Assembly: GCA_964398355.1 (NCBI GenBank)
Contig: CAYNMM010000116.1
Coordinates: 1-33,977, forward strand
DNA: 33,977 nucleotides
Source: WFZT01 sp964398355
GTDB lineage: Bacteria > Hydrothermota > Hydrothermia > B15-G9 > WFZT01
Direction of reading: 5' to 3'
Shown here: positions 15,477 to 22,740 of the stretch, one piece after another
Numbering within the stretch: position 1 is the first letter of the stretch
Layout of the letters: each line of letters begins with the position of its first letter
The notes under the pieces: generated by a model
The model's input: the letters and a program-made list of their open reading frames with translations, nothing else
Databases searched by the model: none
What the model was told of the DNA's origin: nothing
Made by a program: the position numbers and the translations under genes

Positions 15477-15721
15477 AATGGTTTAACAATAATCTTTGCT
15501 GCTATCCCTCTTCCAATGGCGACCCGTGTTCCATTTGATAGATTTTCAATATAAATCGCTCCACCGAATGGTCCAATAGAAAGAATTTTGATTTTGTCTC
15601 CGGGATTTATTCCAAGCTGCATTATTCTCATTCTGGCTCGTCTACCACCGGAGAAGCTAATTACCTGAGCAGTAACCCCTGGTTTCAGATATACAAGACT
15701 TGTTAACGATGTATCAAACAT
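15473..15721 (-). CDS. feoA: Ferrous iron transport protein FeoA
   Basis: This 82-residue SH3-like protein has the family pattern S-F-S-G-G-R-R-A-R-M-R-I-M-Q-L-G-I-N-P-G-D followed by hydrophobic strands and a final G-R-G-I-A-A-K-I. FeoA stimulates FeoB. The ATG lies only about nine bases after a strong -10 element, so the mRNA is predicted to be leaderless or nearly so. The AAGGA further upstream would not be transcribed. It overlaps feoB by 4 nt. Confidence 0.93.
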   Translation of the reverse strand: MFDTSLTSLVYLKPGVTAQVISFSGGRRARMRIMQLGINPGDKIKILSIGPFGGAIYIENLSNGTRVAIGRGIAAKIIVKPL

Positions 15722-15729
15722 GATTGTTT

Positions 15730-15758
15730 ATGATATCCTTATTCAAATGTTCTGTCAA
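15730..15758 (-). promoter_or_regulatory. Strong sigma-70 promoter of feoAB, predicted leaderless
   Basis: On the minus strand TTGACA (15753-15758) and TATCAT (15730-15735) are 17 bp apart. The feoA ATG begins nine bases after the -10, so transcription should begin at or within two bases of it. No clear Fur-type 19-bp palindrome was seen. Confidence 0.7.
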
Positions 15759-15833
15759 TATTGAGATTCAGTCTCAAAATTTTCAGAATGATGCTACAGG
15801 CCGCATCTTTAAATTACATGTTTTTTGTGATAA

Positions 15834-16844
15834 TTAGTCGAGGCTAACCTTCTGTCTGGAAAGAAATCTTAAAAAATATATTCCACCAGTTAATGCATTC
15901 ATGTACGTTGTAAAAAATCTCCACAGGACAACGAGGATACCAACAAGATACTTGGGACAAACAGTCAGGAATACAGCGGCTCCTGCTGCTTCTGCTACAC
16001 CTGACCCACCTGGTGTTGGCGTAAATACAAGGGATCCTTGCAAAAGAACCTCAAGAAATAACACCTTATAAAGTTTAAATTTTAAGCCAAGTCCGGCAAG
16101 TAATGCAGGCACTATGGCCGATCTCGATGTGACTGACAAAAAACTTGTCGTAACCGCAAGAGCGATATATTTTTTCCTCGGATGACGGAAATAAAGTTTC
16201 ATGCTATTACTTAAATTAAATGCCTCCTCCCTCACCTTGGCTCTTAGTGCTCCAAATCTCCTCGGTATAATTTTTTCTATAAGTGTTGGCTTCAAAGTAG
16301 CAAGTAGATACACGAGTGTAACGATTCCAAGAATCAGAATAATATACCCAATTATCACCTTCATTGTAGATGTACTCACGCCACTGGCACTTTTCAGGGC
16401 AAGTGGGAATAGAGCTATAATAGTAAGATCCATTAAAATCCCTCGCATCATTAGAAGGGAAAGCCCTTCACCAACTGGTACACCATCGTTAGAATTCAAA
16501 ATCCACAGTTGTAATGGTAAACCCGAAATCTGGAATGGAGTAACAGCTGCAAGGAAAGAACCGGTATAGATTGAGCCAATTGAAGTAACCAAACTGATCT
16601 TCCTGCCAATGGCCCTGGCAAGAAAAATCAATCTGATTCCGTCAAATACTATATAAAGTCCCCAAAGTAAAAATGCTACGATCAAGAATTCAGGGTTAAA
16701 ATGAGCAAGAGCTTTGATTGTACGATGTGAGAATGTAAATGCAATTACTGCGACGGAAACTGCAGTAAAAAGGAGAAAAGATAATCGCAGACCCCTTACA
16801 ATTTTCTTCCTGTTCTCACGAAGTTTTTGCTGAAATTCATTCAT
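15834..16844 (-). CDS. UPF0104/YbhN-like integral membrane protein (flippase-like)
   Basis: This 336-residue protein has about eight hydrophobic segments. The family motifs are P-F-Q-I-S-G-L-P-L-Q near the middle and T-P-G-G-S-G-V-A-E-A-A-G near the C-terminus, as in the lysylphosphatidylglycerol synthase transmembrane/UPF0104 family (AglD, YbhN). Such proteins are linked to lipid or lipid-linked intermediate movement. ATG 16844 was chosen because it overlaps the upstream mazG-like stop by 8 nt and begins before the first helix. Frame-open sequence further upstream lies inside that gene. It is the last gene of the ribosomal/lipid operon; the neighbours uppS and cdsA fit a membrane-lipid role. 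Confidence 0.8.
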   Translation of the reverse strand: MNEFQQKLRENRKKIVRGLRLSFLLFTAVSVAVIAFTFSHRTIKALAHFNPEFLIVAFLLWGLYIVFDGIRLIFLARAIGRKISLVTSIGSIYTGSFLAAVTPFQISGLPLQLWILNSNDGVPVGEGLSLLMMRGILMDLTIIALFPLALKSASGVSTSTMKVIIGYIILILGIVTLVYLLATLKPTLIEKIIPRRFGALRAKVREEAFNLSNSMKLYFRHPRKKYIALAVTTSFLSVTSRSAIVPALLAGLGLKFKLYKVLFLEVLLQGSLVFTPTPGGSGVAEAAGAAVFLTVCPKYLVGILVVLWRFFTTYMNALTGGIYFLRFLSRQKVSLD

Positions 16845-17121
16845 CGCATGTACACGGTTTGTTACCACATTTTGGGCAACCATCTTTATACCTTTCGGCA
16901 GCCCTTTCCATATCCACGTTGGCAAGATTTGCAAGCGAGAATAGCCAGGCAAGTACATCCGAAAACTCTTCATAGAGATTTTCACGGTCTCCCTTTCTTA
17001 AAGCTCTCGCTAGTTCTCCTACTTCCTCAATGAACCACCGAAAGGTTCCCTCAAGTCCTCTTTTTGAATCTTTCTCCAAATATGTGTCTTTTATTACTTT
17101 TTGGAAATCTTTTATCTCCAT
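16837..17121 (-). CDS. MazG-like nucleotide pyrophosphohydrolase with C-terminal zinc-ribbon-like tail
   Basis: This 94-residue single MazG domain has E-E-V-G-E-L-A and E-E-F-S-D-V-L motifs, whose acidic residues would bind magnesium for NTP hydrolysis to NMP and PPi. The C-terminus has C-P-K-C-G-N-K-P-C-T-C, a likely metal-binding knuckle known from other short MazG proteins. ATG 17121 lies inside the cdsA end; a TTG at 17127 is possible. No clear Shine-Dalgarno is seen, so translation is probably coupled to cdsA. The substrate is not known. Confidence 0.82.
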   Translation of the reverse strand: MEIKDFQKVIKDTYLEKDSKRGLEGTFRWFIEEVGELARALRKGDRENLYEEFSDVLAWLFSLANLANVDMERAAERYKDGCPKCGNKPCTCDE

Positions 17122-17903
17122 AGCCAATGAATCATTAACAGATAAAATGGTGCTGCTGCAACGAGACTGTCTGTTCGGTCAAGAACTCCACCGTGACCCG
17201 GAAAGATATTGGAAGAATCTTTCAAACCAGCTTCCCTCTTCAGCGCAGATTCTGCAAGATCGCCCTGCTGCCCTACAATGGAAATCACATAAGCACTGAT
17301 GAGAAGAAACTTCCAATCCGTCAAACCAGGAAAACTTATTAACTTAACTACAATAACAAAAGGTACCAAAAAAACAAGCCCACCGATAAATCCTTCCCAG
17401 GTTTTTCCAGGACTAACAAGGGGAGCAAGCTTCCTTTTTCCAAATTTCTTACCGACAAAATAGCATGCCGAATCAAAATACCAGATAGTCACAAAGAAAT
17501 ATAATGAAACCCAGAATCCATACTGTCTCGCCAGAAAAATGGTATAACCTGCTAATGATAATAAGAAAGACTCAAGTATTACAGAGAAAAATACACCGAT
17601 TCCTACCCCGCGAACATAGTAAAATGGGTAGATAATCCACGGGATAAATACTGCAAATGTGAGGGCATAAAGAAGAGGGATTTGATGGAATATCAAGGAC
17701 CAAATCAGAAATAAAAGTATTAGAAGCCCCAGGGGAAACATCAGTTGTGAATGGATTGTTCTTATTTTTACAAACTCGTATAGACCACCAATCAAGAAGA
17801 GAATGATGAATGCAAGAAAATAATACTTCCCCAGGATCAACGAGCCAAGCACAAGAGGGATTAAAATTGCTCCGGTTATAACCCTTTTCTGCAGTTCAGT
17901 CAA
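17112..17903 (-). CDS. cdsA: Phosphatidate cytidylyltransferase CdsA
   Basis: This 263-residue membrane enzyme makes CDP-diacylglycerol from phosphatidic acid and CTP. It has about seven hydrophobic segments and the complete C-terminal signature S-A-L-K-R-x4-K-D-x4-P-G-H-G-G-x2-D-R-x-D. The start is TTG at 17903, supported by GGAGG 11 nt upstream inside the uppS end; the genes overlap by 8 nt. Order uppS-cdsA is conserved in many bacteria. Confidence 0.93.
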   Translation of the reverse strand: MTELQKRVITGAILIPLVLGSLILGKYYFLAFIILFLIGGLYEFVKIRTIHSQLMFPLGLLILLFLIWSLIFHQIPLLYALTFAVFIPWIIYPFYYVRGVGIGVFFSVILESFLLSLAGYTIFLARQYGFWVSLYFFVTIWYFDSACYFVGKKFGKRKLAPLVSPGKTWEGFIGGLVFLVPFVIVVKLISFPGLTDWKFLLISAYVISIVGQQGDLAESALKREAGLKDSSNIFPGHGGVLDRTDSLVAAAPFYLLMIHWLWR

Positions 17904-18606
17904 TGGATGTCACGCCTCCAAATCTTCTTTCTCTACGACCAAAATCTTCTATAGCCTTTAAAAATTCGTCTTTTCTAAAATCTGGCCACAGGGTGGGGGT
18001 TATATAAATCTCTGTATATGCAATCTGCCAGAGAAGAAAATTTGAAATTCTCATCTCTCCACTCGTTCTGATTAAGAGATCTGGATCAGGTAATTCCGGG
18101 TCATATAAGAAATTCTGGAAACTCTCTTCATTTAAATCATCTATGCTCATTTTCCCCTGCTCAATCAGTCTATAGGCTTTCTTAAATGCATCAATTATTT
18201 CTGCTCTTCCCCCGTAGGAAAGTGCGAGATAAAGCTTTAATCCAGAATTACCCTTTGTCTTCTCAATAGCCCTGTACAATTCTTTCCTAACATCCTCGGG
18301 CAACTTTTCAATCCTTCCGATAGCCCTGATTCTAACATTTCTACGATTTAAATCATCAACTTCTCTCCTCAGCATTCTCTTGAGCATGGACATGAGGGAT
18401 TTTACTTCATCCGGTGGACGACGCCAGTTTTCACTTGAGAATGTATAAAGGGTTAAGAATTCCACACCAATATCAGAGCATGTTCGAACAATATCACGGA
18501 CAGATTCAATTCCCGCTCTGTGTCCAAAAATACGTGGAAGGCCTCGTTGCTTCGCCCATCGGCCATTGCCATCCATTATAATCGCAACATGACGCGGTAT
18601 TTTCAT
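17896..18606 (-). CDS. uppS: Undecaprenyl diphosphate synthase
   Basis: This 236-residue cis-prenyltransferase makes the C55 carrier lipid for peptidoglycan and O-antigen. Motifs include H-V-A-I-I-M-D-G-N-G-R-W-A with catalytic D12, F-S-S-E-N-W-x-R-P, and the C-terminal R-T-S-G-E-M-R-x-S-N-F-L-L-W-Q and E-x-Y-x-x-P-x-x-W-P-D-F. The length is normal. Its ATG immediately follows the frr stop codon. Confidence 0.96.
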   Translation of the reverse strand: MKIPRHVAIIMDGNGRWAKQRGLPRIFGHRAGIESVRDIVRTCSDIGVEFLTLYTFSSENWRRPPDEVKSLMSMLKRMLRREVDDLNRRNVRIRAIGRIEKLPEDVRKELYRAIEKTKGNSGLKLYLALSYGGRAEIIDAFKKAYRLIEQGKMSIDDLNEESFQNFLYDPELPDPDLLIRTSGEMRISNFLLWQIAYTEIYITPTLWPDFRKDEFLKAIEDFGRRERRFGGVTSID

Positions 18607-19170
18607 TTACTCTTCTAATATCTCCTTCTCCTTAGCCTTGAGTATTTTATTCACTTCTTCAATATGTTCATCTGTAATCTTCTGAATTTTCTCCTCCGCT
18701 TTCTTTCTATCGTCTTCGGAAATCTCTTTATTTTTCTCCATTGTCTTAACCTTATCTATTCCATCTCTTCTAATGTTTCGAATGGCAACTCTGGCTTCTT
18801 CGGCAAGTTTTCTAACAAGCTTTATTAGGTCTTGTCTCCTCTCTTCTGAAAGTGGGGGAATGACTACTCTGATGATATTTCCATCACTCTGAGGGTTTAA
18901 TCCCAATCCTGATTTCCTAATAGCTCTTTCAATCTCACCAATTGCAGTTTTATCCCATGGCTGAATAACGATTAATCTCGCTTCTGGTGCTACAATACTT
19001 GCAACTTGGTTGATTGGGACCTGGGTACCGTAATATTCAACTTTTATACCCTCAAATATAGCAGGACTTGCTCTCCCCGTCCTTATTCTCGCGATCTCCA
19101 CTTTGAAGCTTTCCACACTTTTTTTCATCCTGGTTTCAACATCTTTATAAACGTCGTTCAAATCAGCCAT
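18607..19170 (-). CDS. frr: Ribosome recycling factor
   Basis: This 187-residue protein has the full-length RRF pattern: the N-terminal helix with E-T-R-M-K-K-S, R-T-G-R-A-S-P, P-I-N-Q-V-A-S-I, a central beta domain, then R-R-D-G-I-D-K-V-K and a long charged C-terminal helix. It splits post-termination ribosomes with EF-G. AAGGAGG precedes the ATG. The genes pyrH-frr-uppS-cdsA are in the usual bacterial order; the 58-nt gap to pyrH is the widest gap in the operon. Confidence 0.97.
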   Translation of the reverse strand: MADLNDVYKDVETRMKKSVESFKVEIARIRTGRASPAIFEGIKVEYYGTQVPINQVASIVAPEARLIVIQPWDKTAIGEIERAIRKSGLGLNPQSDGNIIRVVIPPLSEERRQDLIKLVRKLAEEARVAIRNIRRDGIDKVKTMEKNKEISEDDRKKAEEKIQKITDEHIEEVNKILKAKEKEILEE

Positions 19171-19228
19171 AGTATTCTCCTCCTTTTGTTTTTAAAAATC
19201 GAGGTTTTGGCCCGAATTATCCAGTGTT

Positions 19229-19951
19229 TCAGCCCATTATAAGGGTACCAATTCTTTCACCAGAAACAATTCTATAGACTGAATCCTCCTGTAGGAGATT
19301 AAAGACAATGACTTTCATCCCATTATCTCTACAAAGGGTGGCTGCTGTCATATCCATAACTTTCAAATTCTGGATTACCATTTCATCAAAGGAGAGCTCA
19401 TCAAATTTTCTGGCATCAGGATTTTCCATGGGATCTGCCGTATAAACTCCATCCACCTTTGTCCCTTTTAGAAGAACGTCAGCCTCAATTTCGATTGCGC
19501 GAAGTGCAGCTGAAGAGTCTGTCGAAAAGTAAGGATTGCCGGTTCCACCAGAAAAGATAACTACCTTTCCATTCTCCATAGTTTCTACAGCCCTGTGAGC
19601 ATCGTGTGGATTAACGATCGCACCAACAGGTATCGCAGAAAATATCTCCGCCCCTATTTTATGTTTATTGAACACACTCTTCAGAGCAATGGAGTTTATA
19701 ATTGTTCCGAGCATCCCCATAAAATCCGCCGAAATCCTGTCAAGCCCCATCCGCTCGCTATTCACACCACGAATAATGTTTCCTCCACCTACTACAATTG
19801 CTACTTCAACACCAACTTTGTGTATCTTCTCAATTTCTTTAACAATGTATTCGAGAATATCTGGAGAAAATGATCCCCCCTCCCTTCCCGATAAGATTTC
19901 TCCCGAAATTTTCAAAAGAATTCTTCTATATAATGGGTCACTCTTCTCCAA
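19229..19951 (-). CDS. pyrH: UMP kinase
   Basis: This ~240-residue amino-acid kinase fold protein has R-I-L-L-K-I-S-G-E near the N-terminus, V-V-G-G-G-N-I-I-R-G, F-S-G-G-T-G-N-P-Y-F-S-T-D-S and D-P-x3-P-D-A-R-K-F-D motifs of bacterial PyrH, which makes UDP from UMP. There is no ATG in the right place. TTG 19951 (AGG about 10 nt upstream) gives the usual short N-terminus before R-I-L-L-K; TTG 19966 would add five residues. Either start lies inside the tsf 3' end. Confidence 0.93.
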   Translation of the reverse strand: MEKSDPLYRRILLKISGEILSGREGGSFSPDILEYIVKEIEKIHKVGVEVAIVVGGGNIIRGVNSERMGLDRISADFMGMLGTIINSIALKSVFNKHKIGAEIFSAIPVGAIVNPHDAHRAVETMENGKVVIFSGGTGNPYFSTDSSAALRAIEIEADVLLKGTKVDGVYTADPMENPDARKFDELSFDEMVIQNLKVMDMTAATLCRDNGMKVIVFNLLQEDSVYRIVSGERIGTLIMG

Positions 19952-20534
19952 CCCTGAACCTCGCAAATCTGCGAACTTTTATATTCTCACCGATTTTTCC
20001 TATGTACTCTTTTATTAGTTCATCAATAGTCTTAGATGGGTCCTTAATGAAAGGCTGTTCATAGAGAACAACTTCCTGATAAAATTTTTCGAGTTTTCCT
20101 TCGATTATTTTTTCGATTACATGTGGAGGTTTATTTTGTTTTTCCAGCTGAGCGCGATAAATTTCCTTCTCTTTTTCAATAACGTCTTCTGGAATATCCT
20201 CTCTTCTTACTGCTATAGGTGAGGCAGCTGCAATCTGCATGGCAATATCATGGGCAAGTTGTTTAAACTCATCTGTACGGGCGACAAAGTCAGTCTCACA
20301 ATTCACTTCGACAAGAACCCCAAGTTTTGATCCAGGATGAATATAAGCTTCAACAATTCCCTCTTTGGCCTCCTTTGAAATTCTCTTTTCCGCCTTCGCA
20401 GCCCCCATTTTTTTAAGCTCTTCAATAGCTTTCTCAATATCCCCACCGGTTTTCTCAAGCGCTTTTTTACAATCCATAAATCCTGCGCCGGTGATCTCTC
20501 TTAATTCTTTAACAAGCTTAGCATCAATTGCCAT
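19938..20534 (-). CDS. tsf: Elongation factor Ts, short form
   Basis: This 198-residue protein has the UBA-like N-terminal domain (K-E-L-R-E-I-T-G-A-G-F-M-D-C-K-K-A-L), then the core with E-V-N-C-E-T-D-F-V-A-R-T. The length is close to Thermus EF-Ts rather than the ~280 residues of E. coli, so the second core subdomain is reduced. It recycles EF-Tu. ATG 20534 was chosen, with GGAGG 10 nt upstream; a TTG at 20540 is too close to that site. Confidence 0.96.
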   Translation of the reverse strand: MAIDAKLVKELREITGAGFMDCKKALEKTGGDIEKAIEELKKMGAAKAEKRISKEAKEGIVEAYIHPGSKLGVLVEVNCETDFVARTDEFKQLAHDIAMQIAAASPIAVRREDIPEDVIEKEKEIYRAQLEKQNKPPHVIEKIIEGKLEKFYQEVVLYEQPFIKDPSKTIDELIKEYIGKIGENIKVRRFARFRVGEE

Positions 20535-20536
20535 TT

Positions 20537-21424
20537 TCAAACTGCCTCCTTTTCTTCAAATTCTTTCTCTTTTACAAGAAAATCCTTGCCCTGTTTACCC
20601 TCAATAACTGCATCAGCAATAGTTTTTGTAATGAGCTTTATTGACCTTATAGCATCATCATTGCCCGGTATGGGGTAATCTATAAGGTCAGGATCACCAT
20701 TTGTATCAACAAGGGCAACAATTGGGATACCCAGCTTCCGTGCTTCCTTTACTGCAATATCTTCAGTTACAATATCGACGATATAGAGTAAATCAGGAAG
20801 TGTATCCATCTCTTTGATACCACCAAGAACCTTTCTGAGTTTTTCAAGCTCTTTCTCAAGCTTCACACGTTCTTTCTTAGGATACTGCTCTATTCTGCCA
20901 TCATCCATCATCCTTTCAAGATCCTTCATCCGCTCAATCCTGGTCTTGATAGTCTCAAAATTTGTCAAAAGTCCACCAAGCCATCTTTCTACAATGTAGA
21001 ATGCTCCACACCTCTCCGCTTCTTCCTTAACGACATCCTTTCCCTGTTTCTTGGTACACACAAATAGTATCTTCCCATCGTTTGCGGCGACTTCCCTAAC
21101 CTTATTATAAGCTTTCTCAAGCATCTCAAGAGTTTTTCGAAGATCAATGATGTGAATGCCTTGCCTCTCGGTGAATATATATTGCCTCATCTTTGGGTTC
21201 CATCTTCTGCGTTTGTGCCCAAAGTGTACTCCAGCTTCAAGAAGTGCTTTAATATCAACATTTATAGATGGAGACGCTACCTCCTGACGTGGTTCAACAG
21301 CTTCATCTTTAACTTCAGCTTTTACTTCTGGCTCAGGAGTCTCAGCAGTCGCTTTCTTCTCCTCTTCCTGAGAAGCATCAACGTTTGGAGTATTGTGGAG
21401 ATTTTCTTCTCTTGCTCTTTCCAT
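20537..21424 (-). CDS. rpsB: Ribosomal protein S2 with acidic N-terminal extension
   Basis: This 295-residue protein has a normal S2 body from about residue 53 (L-L-E-A-G-V-H-F-G-H, R-R-W-N-P-K-M, I-I-D-L-R-K-T, R-W-L-G-G-L-L-T-N, P-D-L-L-Y-I-V-D, A-L-V-D-T-N-G-D-P). The first ~52 residues are rich in Glu, Ala, Lys and Val and absent from typical S2. ATG 21424 lies 47 nt inside rpsI and has AAGGAG about 10 nt upstream. No ATG, GTG or TTG occurs in frame between the rpsI stop and the S2 body, so the extension is very probably translated. Coupling to rpsI translation is likely. Confidence 0.94.
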   Translation of the reverse strand: MERAREENLHNTPNVDASQEEEKKATAETPEPEVKAEVKDEAVEPRQEVASPSINVDIKALLEAGVHFGHKRRRWNPKMRQYIFTERQGIHIIDLRKTLEMLEKAYNKVREVAANDGKILFVCTKKQGKDVVKEEAERCGAFYIVERWLGGLLTNFETIKTRIERMKDLERMMDDGRIEQYPKKERVKLEKELEKLRKVLGGIKEMDTLPDLLYIVDIVTEDIAVKEARKLGIPIVALVDTNGDPDLIDYPIPGNDDAIRSIKLITKTIADAVIEGKQGKDFLVKEKEFEEKEAV

Positions 21425-21776
21425 ATTTCATTCTCTCCTTTTCTCTTGGATCCCTGGAAAGCATACCATACTTTTTGAGTACAGGTTTCAAAGTCTCATC
21501 ATACTGAAACAGGGCCTTGGCGATCGCATGTCTTAGAGCTCCGGCCTGACCGGATAAACCGCCACCTTCTATTTTTGCAATCACAGCAAATTTACCCTCA
21601 TGACCGGTTACTTTCAAAGGTTCAAGTGCATGAATAATCAGGTCTTCCCGACCAAAATAAGTTTTCACATCTTTCCCATTAACAACAATTATAGGCTTTG
21701 CCCCTTCTTTGAGCCTTATACGGGCTATCGCTCTCTTACGGGATCCTGTAGCAAAAATTATTTTTGGTCCCTCCAT
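21378..21776 (-). CDS. rpsI: Ribosomal protein S9
   Basis: This 132-residue protein has the standard S9 pattern: A-T-G-S-R-K-R-A-I-A-R-I-R, G-G-G-L-S-G-Q-A-G-A-L-R-H-A-I-A-R/K-A-L, the basic C-terminal region R-D-P-R-E-K-E-R-M-K-Y-G, and the S-K-R end that reaches P-site tRNA. ATG 21776 has AGGAGGT upstream; a TTG immediately before it is not needed. It follows rplM, as in most bacteria. Its last 47 nt also encode the start of rpsB in another frame. Confidence 0.97.
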   Translation of the reverse strand: MEGPKIIFATGSRKRAIARIRLKEGAKPIIVVNGKDVKTYFGREDLIIHALEPLKVTGHEGKFAVIAKIEGGGLSGQAGALRHAIAKALFQYDETLKPVLKKYGMLSRDPREKERMKYGKSKRRKSPQYSKR

Positions 21777-21786
21777 CAATTACCTC

Positions 21787-22227
21787 CTAATTAAAACTGT
21801 TTATATCAAAGACCTCTGGCTTTTGGGCCTGATGCGGATGCTCAGGACCGGCATATACCTTCAGCCTTTTCAACATTCTCCTTCCTAATTTATTTTTGGG
21901 TAACATCCTACGAACCGCTAATCTCACAAGTGCTGCCGGATTCTTCTGAAAAATCTCTCGAGCTGTCCTCGCCTTCAACCCCCCAGGATAAAAGGAATGC
22001 CTGTAGTATATTTTCTGATCCCACTTCTTACCAGTTAATTTAACTTTATCCGCATTTACAACTATTACAAAATCTCCAGTGTCTATATGGGGCGTATATA
22101 TACTCTTCCTCTTTCCCTGCAACAATAAAGCTACTTTCGAAGCAAGACGCCCCAAACTCTGATCAGTAGCATCTACAATCAGCCATCTCCTCTCAATTTG
22201 ATCAGGCTTCGGCAAAAAAGTCTTCAT
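21787..22227 (-). CDS. rplM: Ribosomal protein L13
   Basis: This 146-residue protein starts M-K-T-F-x-P-K-P-D, with W-L-I-V-D-A-x-D-Q-S-L-G-R-L-A-S, the central G-D-F-V-I-V-V-N-A-D-K-V, R-H-S-F-Y-P-G-G-L and M-L-P-K-N-x-L-G-R. ATG 22227 is chosen because GGAGGAG lies upstream of it; an earlier in-frame ATG at 22245 lies before that site. First gene of a minus-strand operon running to about 15834. Confidence 0.97.
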   Translation of the reverse strand: MKTFLPKPDQIERRWLIVDATDQSLGRLASKVALLLQGKRKSIYTPHIDTGDFVIVVNADKVKLTGKKWDQKIYYRHSFYPGGLKARTAREIFQKNPAALVRLAVRRMLPKNKLGRRMLKRLKVYAGPEHPHQAQKPEVFDINSFN

Positions 22228-22260
22228 CGTATAATTCTCCTCCATAAAATTGGGAAACTT

Positions 22261-22289
22261 ATATTACGCCAACAAACCTACAAAGTCAA
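22261..22289 (-). promoter_or_regulatory. Promoter of the rplM-rpsI-rpsB operon
   Basis: On the minus strand TTGACT (22284-22289) and TAATAT (22261-22266) are separated by 17 bp. The predicted start is near 22254, giving a leader of about 27 nt that holds the GGAGGAG of rplM. No L13 leader structure is seen. Confidence 0.55.
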
Positions 22290-22705
22290 CCTCTTGCGAG
22301 TGGTATTTATTATAAAGTTTCAGGTAGTTCATGAAAAGTTTTTGGAGAAGTTAATCTCAAATGTTAAACAAATATTGTGCTATTGCTTTTCCTTGAGCGC
22401 AAATAAACCCCATAATCACTCCAATCGATCCATTCCACCAAATATAAAATTATTGTTAGAAATATTATTGTTAGAAATTTCATTAAAAGGCCAATCCTTA
22501 CCCCATATATCTTTTCTCTCACAAATTGACAACCGTTCTGAAAAATTGCAGGAGGTTCTTTAAATCATTTCTTAATTTCTTGATTAGTCTTAATTAGTTT
22601 AGATAAAGTACTATTTTTCTAAACGTCGTCGATAATGTGTTTCGCTCAAAAGTAACTTATAGGGAAAATTTATCCAACTTAATCGATTAAAATAAAAATT
22701 CAGAT
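22290..22705. other. AT-rich divergent intergenic region with a short tandem repeat
   Basis: This stretch between rplM and lptD shows no credible gene, tRNA or strong hairpin. A 15-bp unit, ATTATTGTTAGAAAT, is repeated exactly twice in tandem at 22449-22478. The rest is very AT-rich and could be a regulatory spacer. Confidence 0.5.
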
Positions 22706-22734
22706 TTTACCCTTCATCTTTTACATGTTAAAAT
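22706..22734 (+). promoter_or_regulatory. Extended -10 promoter of lptD, predicted leaderless
   Basis: TTTACC (22706-22711), 17-bp spacer, then TG-T-TAAAAT (-10 at 22729-22734, extended TG at 22726-22727). Seven bases after the -10 lies the A of the lptD ATG (22741), and no Shine-Dalgarno is present, so a leaderless mRNA is predicted. Confidence 0.6.
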
Positions 22735-22740
22735 AAGATC

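Noticed and set aside
15722..15833. Fur box upstream of feoA
   Set aside because: No 19-bp palindrome of the GATAATGATAATCATTATC type is present in the promoter; another iron regulator may act.
22198..22563. Plus-strand frame of 121 codons overlapping rplM and its promoter
   Set aside because: It is antisense to the rplM start and promoter, starts without a ribosome binding site, and looks like random translation of AT-rich spacer.
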